Shown: piece after piece, positions 58,794-64,000 of the stretch
Numbering within the stretch: the first letter of the stretch is position 1
How the letters are laid out: each line of letters starts with the position of its first letter
NCBI RefSeq assembly: GCF_000463015.1
Contig: NC_022247.1
Span: forward strand, 124,001 to 188,000
Direction of reading: 5' to 3'
From: Variovorax paradoxus B4
GTDB taxonomy: Bacteria; Pseudomonadota; Gammaproteobacteria; Burkholderiales; Burkholderiaceae_C
DNA length: 64,000 nucleotides
Made by a program: the position numbers and the translations under genes
Notes under the pieces: generated by a model
What the model saw: only the letters and a program-made list of their open reading frames with translations
What the model was told of the DNA's origin: nothing
Database searches by the model: none

Positions 58794-61121
58794 ATGGTCA
58801 AGCGTGCGGGTGTCGATGTGGTGGCTGCTGCGGTTCGCGGGCAGGCATTGCCGTCGCCTGGGCTCAAGGGTGCGCCGGTGCTCGAGCTGATGTGTTCGCA
58901 CTTCGTGCTCACGCTGGCCGCCAAGCAGGGGCCGCGCTTCAACGTGCGCCGGGACATCAACGGCCTGCTCTCGCTCACCGGCCGCCACCTGGTGTGGCCG
59001 GTTGCCGTGCTGCAGCGGCTGCGCGAGTTCCTCGGCCGGCGCTGCGTCGGCAACGAGGCCTGGAAGGGCGTCGAGAATTTCGACGGCCGCACGCTGCTCG
59101 AGCGGCATGGCGTGTGGCGCGGGCCCTACGAGGAAGGCACGCTGTTCTTCTATCTCGACGAATACGCCAAGGACTACCCGAAGGACCTGCTCTCGGTGCT
59201 GGCCGTCACGCGCGACTGGCTCACGCATGCGCTACGCAAGCAGTCGACGTTGGTCGAGAAGAACATCGACGCGCTCGCGGGCCTCTTGCAGCTCAACAAG
59301 GCCGAGCGCGCGCTGCTGCTCTACGGCACGCTGGCGCGCTATCAGCGCGACCTGCGTTCGCTGCTGGTCGAGTTCAAGGTCAACAACGCGCCCGAGGCCT
59401 ATGCCGCCATTGCCGACATCGCGGGCGTCAATGCCACCGAGGTGGGCGAGGCCTTGCGGGCGGGCTCTCGGCTGGAGCGCATCGGCCTGGTCGAGAACCT
59501 GATTTCCGAGCACAACATCACCGACCTGGCCGACCTGATGAAGGTCAGCGAGAAGCTGCCGCCGGTGCTGATGCGCGAATACCGCGACCACAACGAATTG
59601 ATGGCCGTGTTCACGCGGCCTTCCGCCAAGAGTGCGCTCACCACGCACGACTTTTCCTTCGTCCAGGAAGACGCGCAGATGCTCGTCACGCTGCTGCGCG
59701 CGGCGGTGGCGCGCAAGGAGCCCGGCGTCAACGTGCTGCTCTACGGGCCGCCCGGCACCGGCAAGACCGAGCTCGCCAAGGTGGTGGCGCAGGCGGCGGG
59801 GCTCGAGCTGTTCGAGGTCGAATACGCCGACCGCGACGGCAACTCGCTGAGTGGCCGCGACCGCTACCGCTCGCTGCAGATCGCGCAGGTGTTTCTCAAG
59901 GGCAGCGCGCAGGCCGCGCTGCTGTTCGACGAAGTCGAGGACGTGTTTCCGCCCATCAGCACCGAGGCCGCGCAGTTCATGGCGCGCGCCGAGCAGATTC
60001 CGGCGCCCACCAGCGGCAGCGTGAGCGGCAAGGCCTGGGTCAACCAGATCCTCGAGGCCAACCCGGTGCCCACGCTCTGGGTCACCAACCGCATCGAGCA
60101 GATCGACCCGGCGTTCCGGCGCCGCTTCGCCTATCACCTGGAACTCAAGTCGCCGCCGCCCGGTGCGCGCGAGCAGCTGGTGAAGAAAACGCTCGAAGGC
60201 ATCGTCGTGTCCGAGGCCTTCACCGCCAAGCTGGCCGAGCGCAAGGGCCTCACGCCCGCGCAGATCCGCACCGCGGTGCGCTTTGCGGGGCTGGCGCAGA
60301 CCGCCGACGGCGCGTCGATGGAGGCGCTGATCGAGCGCCAGCTCAAGAACGCCGACCTCGCGCTCGGCACGCTCGACACCGGCCTGGGCGAGCGGCGCAG
60401 CGTCACCACCTACGACCTCGACATGCTCAACGTCGAGACCCGCTTCGAGATCCCGCGCATCGTGGCGGCGATCAAGGCGCGCGGCCACGGCACGCTGTGC
60501 TTCTACGGCGCGCCCGGCACCGGCAAGACCGCGCTGGCGGAGCACATCGCCAAGGCCATCGGCCGGCCGCTGATCATCAAGCAGGCCAGCGACCTCATGA
60601 GCAAGTACGTCGGCGAAACCGAGCAGAACATGGCGGCCATGTTCAAGGAAGCCGAAGCCGAGAAGGCCGTGCTGCTGCTCGACGAGGCCGACAGCTTCCT
60701 GCAGGACCGGCGCGGCGCGCAGCGCACCTACGAAGTGACCGAGGTCAACGAGATGCTGCAAGGCATGGAGCGCTTCAACGGCGTCTTCATCTGCACCACC
60801 AACCTGCTCGACCGGCTCGACCAGGCGGCGCTCAGGCGCTTCACCTTCAAGATCAAGTTCATGCCGCTCACCGCGCCGCAGCGCGAGCGCATGTTCGTGA
60901 CCGAGGCGCTGGCGGGCGATGCCGCGCTGCTCACCGGGGAGATCAAGGCGCGGCTGGCGCAATTGCACCAGCTGTGCCCGGGGGATTTCGCGGCCGTGAA
61001 GCGGCAGACGGATATTCTCGCGGTCGAGTTCTCGGCCGCCGAATTCCTGGACCAGCTCGAGGCCGAGCATCGCATCAAGCCCGAGGTGCGCGAGTCGCGC
61101 GGCATCGGCTTCATGCAGTAG
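58794..61121 (+). CDS. Tandem AAA+ ATPase of unknown role
   Basis: A 775-residue cytoplasmic protein with two AAA+ modules. D1 has Walker A YGPPGTGKTEL near residue 318 and Walker B LLFDEVEDVF. D2 has Walker A YGAPGTGKTAL near residue 571, Walker B LLLDEADSFL and an arginine-finger-like DQAALRRF. About 290 N-terminal residues form an unassigned helical domain. The look is Cdc48/Vps4-like, but there is no recognisable N-domain. CGGAGG lies 7 bases before the ATG at 58794. An in-frame ATG at 58755 is less well placed. It stands alone, so its client is unknown. Confidence 0.85.
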   Translation: MVKRAGVDVVAAAVRGQALPSPGLKGAPVLELMCSHFVLTLAAKQGPRFNVRRDINGLLSLTGRHLVWPVAVLQRLREFLGRRCVGNEAWKGVENFDGRTLLERHGVWRGPYEEGTLFFYLDEYAKDYPKDLLSVLAVTRDWLTHALRKQSTLVEKNIDALAGLLQLNKAERALLLYGTLARYQRDLRSLLVEFKVNNAPEAYAAIADIAGVNATEVGEALRAGSRLERIGLVENLISEHNITDLADLMKVSEKLPPVLMREYRDHNELMAVFTRPSAKSALTTHDFSFVQEDAQMLVTLLRAAVARKEPGVNVLLYGPPGTGKTELAKVVAQAAGLELFEVEYADRDGNSLSGRDRYRSLQIAQVFLKGSAQAALLFDEVEDVFPPISTEAAQFMARAEQIPAPTSGSVSGKAWVNQILEANPVPTLWVTNRIEQIDPAFRRRFAYHLELKSPPPGAREQLVKKTLEGIVVSEAFTAKLAERKGLTPAQIRTAVRFAGLAQTADGASMEALIERQLKNADLALGTLDTGLGERRSVTTYDLDMLNVETRFEIPRIVAAIKARGHGTLCFYGAPGTGKTALAEHIAKAIGRPLIIKQASDLMSKYVGETEQNMAAMFKEAEAEKAVLLLDEADSFLQDRRGAQRTYEVTEVNEMLQGMERFNGVFICTTNLLDRLDQAALRRFTFKIKFMPLTAPQRERMFVTEALAGDAALLTGEIKARLAQLHQLCPGDFAAVKRQTDILAVEFSAAEFLDQLEAEHRIKPEVRESRGIGFMQ

Positions 61122-61197
61122 CCAGCAAGCAAGAAGGCCGCCCAGACGCGGCAGACAAGAAAAAACCGTCCGCCGCCGCGGACACGAGGAGGGTTCG

Positions 61198-62810
61198 ATG
61201 AGCTTGGGCAATGGACACGCGCGGGAGACGCCGCGCTTCACCGCATCGGCTGCGGCCGCATTCGCATTGGCCGGCGTCGTCTGCGCACTGGCCGGCTGTG
61301 GAGGCGGCGGCGGCGGAGGAGGGGGCGGAGGCGGCGGGTTTCCGATCGTCGCTCCGCCCGCCACCACGCCCCCCACCAGCGGCGGCGATGGCGGCGGCGA
61401 CGACGATGCCATCCTTGCCTCGGCCACCGTGGCCGGCCTGTGCGCCGCGCCGCGCGCCGGCGTCAACCCCGCAACGGGGCGGCGTACCCCGACAAGCCCG
61501 GCACGCTGACCGACGAGAAGCGCTGGGTGCGCGGCTGGATCGACGAGACCTACCTCTGGTACGGCGAGGTGCCCACCACCCTCAAGGCCGCCGACTACGC
61601 CACGCCGGTGGCCTACTTCAGCGTGCTCAAGAGCCCCGCCCTCACGGCGTCGGGCCGCGCGAAGGACCGCTTTCACTACGTGTACGACACCGAGCGCTAC
61701 CGGCAGCTCTCGGAGAATGGCGTGGCGCCGGGCTACGGCATGGAGTTCGCGTTCGTGCGCAACTCGCGTCCGCGCGACCTGCGCATCGCGTTCACCGAAC
61801 CCGGTTCGCCCGCGGCCACGGCGGGCATCGCGCGCGGCGCCAAGGTGCTCGAAATCGATGGCGTCAATGTGGTCTCAAGCACCAACACCACCGCAATCAA
61901 CCGCGGCATCTCGCCCACCACCATCGGCGAATCGCACACCTTCGTCTTCGAGGTGGGCGGCGTCCGGCAGGCGCCCGTCACGCTGGAAGCCGCAAGCATC
62001 ACGCGCACGCCGGTGCAGAACGTCAAGAGCATCGACACCGGCAGCGGCCGCGTCGGCTATCTGCTCTTCAACGACCACATCACGACCTCCGAGTCGCAGC
62101 TTGTCAACGCCTTCAACCAGTTCAGGCAGGACGGCGTGCAGGACCTGGTGCTCGACATGCGCTACAACGGCGGCGGCCAGCTCAACATCGCCAACCGGCT
62201 CGCCTCCATGGTGTCTTCATCGGCCACCACCTCGGGCAAGGTTTTCGAGCGCCTGGCCTTCAACGACAAGAACCCGTTCCACCTGACGCTGGCGCAGACC
62301 ATCTATACCTTCCTCGGCACCAGCCGCACGGGCGCGACGCTGCCAAGGCTCGGCCTCCCGCAGGTCACGGTGCTGGTCGGTCCCGACACCTGCTCGGCCA
62401 GCGAGGCGGTCGTCAACGGCCTGCGCGGCATCGACGTCAAGGTCAATCTCGTGGGCGGCACCACCTGCGGCAAGCCCTATGGCTTCTCTCCGCAGGACAA
62501 CTGCGGCACCAGCTATTTCGCGATCCAGTTCCAGGGCGTCAACAACAAGAACTTCGGCGACTACGGCGACGGATTCGCGCCCGACTGCGCCGTCGCCGAC
62601 GATTTCGACCACCCGCTCGGCGACCCGGCCGAGGCGCGGCTGGCGGCCGCGCTTGCCATGCGCAACGGCGGCGCCTGCCCCGTTTCGGCCTCGGCCAAGA
62701 CCCAGCCGGGGCTCGAGAAATCCGAGACGGCCGACGAGCAGCCCTACCTGCTCCATCGCTCGCCGCTGCGCGAAATGCGCCTGGTCGAAGCCGCTCCGTC
62801 GCCGGGCTGA
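61198..62810 (+). pseudogene. S41-family peptidase lipoprotein interrupted by a one-base frameshift
   Basis: Two overlapping frames form one protein. The first (61198-61509) has a lipobox (LAGCGG, then a 12-13-residue glycine run) and ends early. The second continues from about 61480 to 62810 with an N-terminal S41 region, a PDZ-like part (RIAFTEPGSPAATAGIARGAKVLEIDGVNV) and the protease domain with the catalytic serine in DTCSASEAVVNG. Adding one G to the four-G run at 61476-61479 joins them as GVNPATGAAYPDKPG. AGGAGGG precedes the ATG. It is either a true mutation or a sequencing/assembly error in a G run. Confidence 0.85.
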
Positions 62811-62886
62811 ACCACCTCGGCACCGGCCTCGGTTACCCCTTGAAACCTTGCGCTTTGCCACGCCCGTGGCAGGCCCTTTAGAGTGT

Positions 62887-62914
62887 TGCCAAACGTTTGC
62901 GCAAACGTTTGGCA
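62887..62914. promoter_or_regulatory. Perfect 28-bp palindrome, LacI/PurR-type operator candidate
   Basis: TGCCAAACGTTTGC followed directly by its own reverse complement. It contains GCAAACGTTTG, matching the PurR/LacI operator pattern twice in overlapping form. It lies 40 bases before the nucleoside hydrolase start, so control by a nucleoside-responsive LacI-type protein is plausible. No T-run follows, so it is not a typical terminator. Confidence 0.65.
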
Positions 62915-62954
62915 TTTCGTTCTACATGGCAAAGGCACTCGAAAAGGAGCCGGG

Positions 62955-64000
62955 ATGACGATTCGGATTCAGCGACGCAGGTGGATGGCGGCGGCTTTGC
63001 TCGCCACGGCGCTCTCGGCCTGTGGAGGCGGCGGTGGCGGCAACAGCGGCATCGGGCTCGCACCGGGTTTCGGCGCTTCGCCGCCTCCGGCGCAGAAGAT
63101 CATCATCGACAGCGACTACAACACCATGAGCGACGACGGCCAGCTCGGCGTCATGGCCGCGCAGCTGCAGGCCGAGGGCAAGGTGCAGGTCATGGGCATC
63201 AGCGTGGTGTCGGGCAACCAGTGGCTCAGGCAGGGCGTGGCCGACGCGCTGATGTCGGTCGAGCGGCTGGGCGTGGGCGACCGCATCGGCATCTATGCCG
63301 GTGCGAATTACGCGTTCAACCACGACCACGCGACCATCGAGGCCGAGATGGCGGCCGGCTCCGGCGGCGACGGCTACCTGGGCGCCTGGAGTTCGCCCGA
63401 GCCCAAGACCGATGCCGACCTGAAGCCCTCGCCCGACGGCTTTGCCACCCACACGGTGCTCCAGCGCAGGAGCGCGGTCGACTTCATTGTCGACACCGTG
63501 AAGGCCAACCCCAACGAGATCACCATCCTGGCCATCGGCCCGCTCACCAACATCGCGCTCGCGGTCAAGCAGAACCCCGAGATCGTGCCGCTGATCAAGA
63601 AGATCATCTACATGGGCGGCGCGGTCGACGTGCCGGGCAACACCACCAGGTACGCCGAGTTCAACTGGTGGTTCGACCCCGACGCCGCGCAGTTCGTGGT
63701 GCGGCTGCCGATTCCGCAGGTGGTGGTGCCGCTGGACGTGACCGACACCGTGTTCCTGACCAAGCCGATCTACGACCGCATCGCGCATCCGGCCACGCCC
63801 ACCGCCGTGACCGAGGTGTTCCGCAAGCTCAACGGCTACGGCTTCAGCGGCACCAACGGCTTCGAGAACAACCCGGCCTACACGCAGAACATCTGGGACA
63901 CGCTCACGCTCGCCTATCTCATCGACCCGGGCTATGCCACCGAAACCGTCGAGCGCTACGTCGACGTGGTCGCCAAGCCCGGCGCCGCCGACAACGGCCG
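62955..64000 (+). CDS. Nucleoside hydrolase lipoprotein (5' part, cut by window edge)
   Basis: 348 codons are visible and the frame runs off the window. The N-terminus RIQRRRWMAAALLATALSACGGGG has a lipobox (LSAC), so the enzyme is likely anchored in the cell envelope, unlike the usual cytoplasmic nucleoside hydrolases. IIIDSDYNTMSDDG is the calcium-binding D-x-D-xxx-DD motif, and ITILAIGPLTNIALAVKQ and KIIYMGGAVDVPGN match the family core. It cleaves nucleosides to base and ribose. AAAGGAG lies about 7 bases before the ATG. A ten-residue ORF (62925-62958) overlaps the start as ATGA and could couple translation. Confidence 0.87.
   Translation, partial: MTIRIQRRRWMAAALLATALSACGGGGGGNSGIGLAPGFGASPPPAQKIIIDSDYNTMSDDGQLGVMAAQLQAEGKVQVMGISVVSGNQWLRQGVADALMSVERLGVGDRIGIYAGANYAFNHDHATIEAEMAAGSGGDGYLGAWSSPEPKTDADLKPSPDGFATHTVLQRRSAVDFIVDTVKANPNEITILAIGPLTNIALAVKQNPEIVPLIKKIIYMGGAVDVPGNTTRYAEFNWWFDPDAAQFVVRLPIPQVVVPLDVTDTVFLTKPIYDRIAHPATPTAVTEVFRKLNGYGFSGTNGFENNPAYTQNIWDTLTLAYLIDPGYATETVERYVDVVAKPGAADNG

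Noticed and set aside
61303..61340. Glycine-coding G/C-rich tract as a sequencing artefact or separate repeat
   Set aside because: A poly-glycine linker after a lipobox cysteine is common in lipoproteins of these bacteria, and the next lipoprotein (62955 onwards) has a similar shorter run.
59232..61676. 814-codon open frame on the minus strand
   Set aside because: It lies antisense to the double-AAA+ gene, whose motifs are clear. High GC keeps stops rare in this frame, and the translation is Arg/Ala/His-rich with no family features.
62925..62958. Ten-residue leader ORF before the nucleoside hydrolase
   Set aside because: It overlaps the start as ATGA, but there is no ribosome site of its own in view and no codon bias for attenuation. 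It is mentioned only in the hydrolase entry.

Overview
The window is high-GC, gene-dense DNA with short spacers, many ATGA/GTGA start-stop overlaps, and many LysR regulators, periplasmic binding proteins and catabolic operons. Together these suggest a metabolically versatile betaproteobacterium of the Comamonadaceae, most likely Variovorax or a close relative. That placement rests on gene content and style, because no rRNA or other marker gene is present. I see no rRNA, tRNA, CRISPR array or prophage.

Layout. 1-1555: the 5' part of a hydantoinase/dihydropyrimidinase gene diverging from an arylmalonate-decarboxylase-like enzyme across two GntR-like operator repeats. 1592-8024: a small membrane protein, then a glutarate/lysine catabolic block (LysR, gcdH, CaiB-type CoA-transferase, VOC protein), a CopD-like membrane protein, a PEP-mutase-like enzyme and a uracil-DNA-glycosylase-like protein. 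8025-9609: a complete IS1380-family element with 18-bp inverted repeats and a 4-bp CTAG target duplication. 9610-17788: a catabolic operon (intradiol dioxygenase, SDR, BKACE, quinone-oxidoreductase-like protein, cupin, Bug/TctC binding protein, exported amidohydrolase) facing a LacI-type regulator over two matching operators. 17789-20668: a large unknown protein, a DUF1127 protein and a LysR regulator.

20673-33593: one minus-strand operon of about 12.5 kb for short-chain amides or urea. In transcription order it holds urtABCDE-type ABC transporter genes, aliphatic amidase, an NCS1 nucleobase permease, a MetX-like alpha/beta hydrolase, a NorQ/CbbQ-type AAA+ ATPase, a NorD-like VWA protein, AmiC (amide sensor) and AmiR (ANTAR antiterminator). 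The 415-nt leader before the first gene carries an intrinsic terminator preceded by two hexaloop hairpins. The second hairpin overlaps the terminator stem, which is the arrangement expected of an ANTAR target.

33594-43270: mixed housekeeping and accessory genes (LysR with a small partner, epimerase, glutaminase, EamA exporter, BON protein, flavin reductase, nucleoside-recognition membrane protein, phospholipase-D lipoprotein, amino-acid-type binding protein). 43287-52317: a second large minus-strand operon (Rieske oxygenase, glutamine-synthetase-like enzyme, 2Fe-2S ferredoxin, binding protein, LivHMGF transporter) with a divergent GntR regulator. This looks like uptake plus glutamylation/oxygenation of an amine or aromatic compound. 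52351-64000: metallophosphoesterase, two small genes sharing an upstream TAGGG-CCCTA motif, LysR, PEP carboxykinase (GTP), a 50-residue membrane protein, threonine ammonia-lyase with ACT domain, a double-AAA+ ATPase, an S41 peptidase lipoprotein broken by a one-base frameshift, and the start of a nucleoside hydrolase lipoprotein behind a perfect 28-bp palindrome.

A 275-bp element that is itself a large imperfect inverted repeat occurs twice (13763-14037 and 45755-46027), in the same orientation and inside a catabolic operon each time. Stretches over 300 bases without a gene are 13721-14070 and 45711-46035 (each filled by a copy of this repeat) and 33179-33593 (the amide-operon leader).
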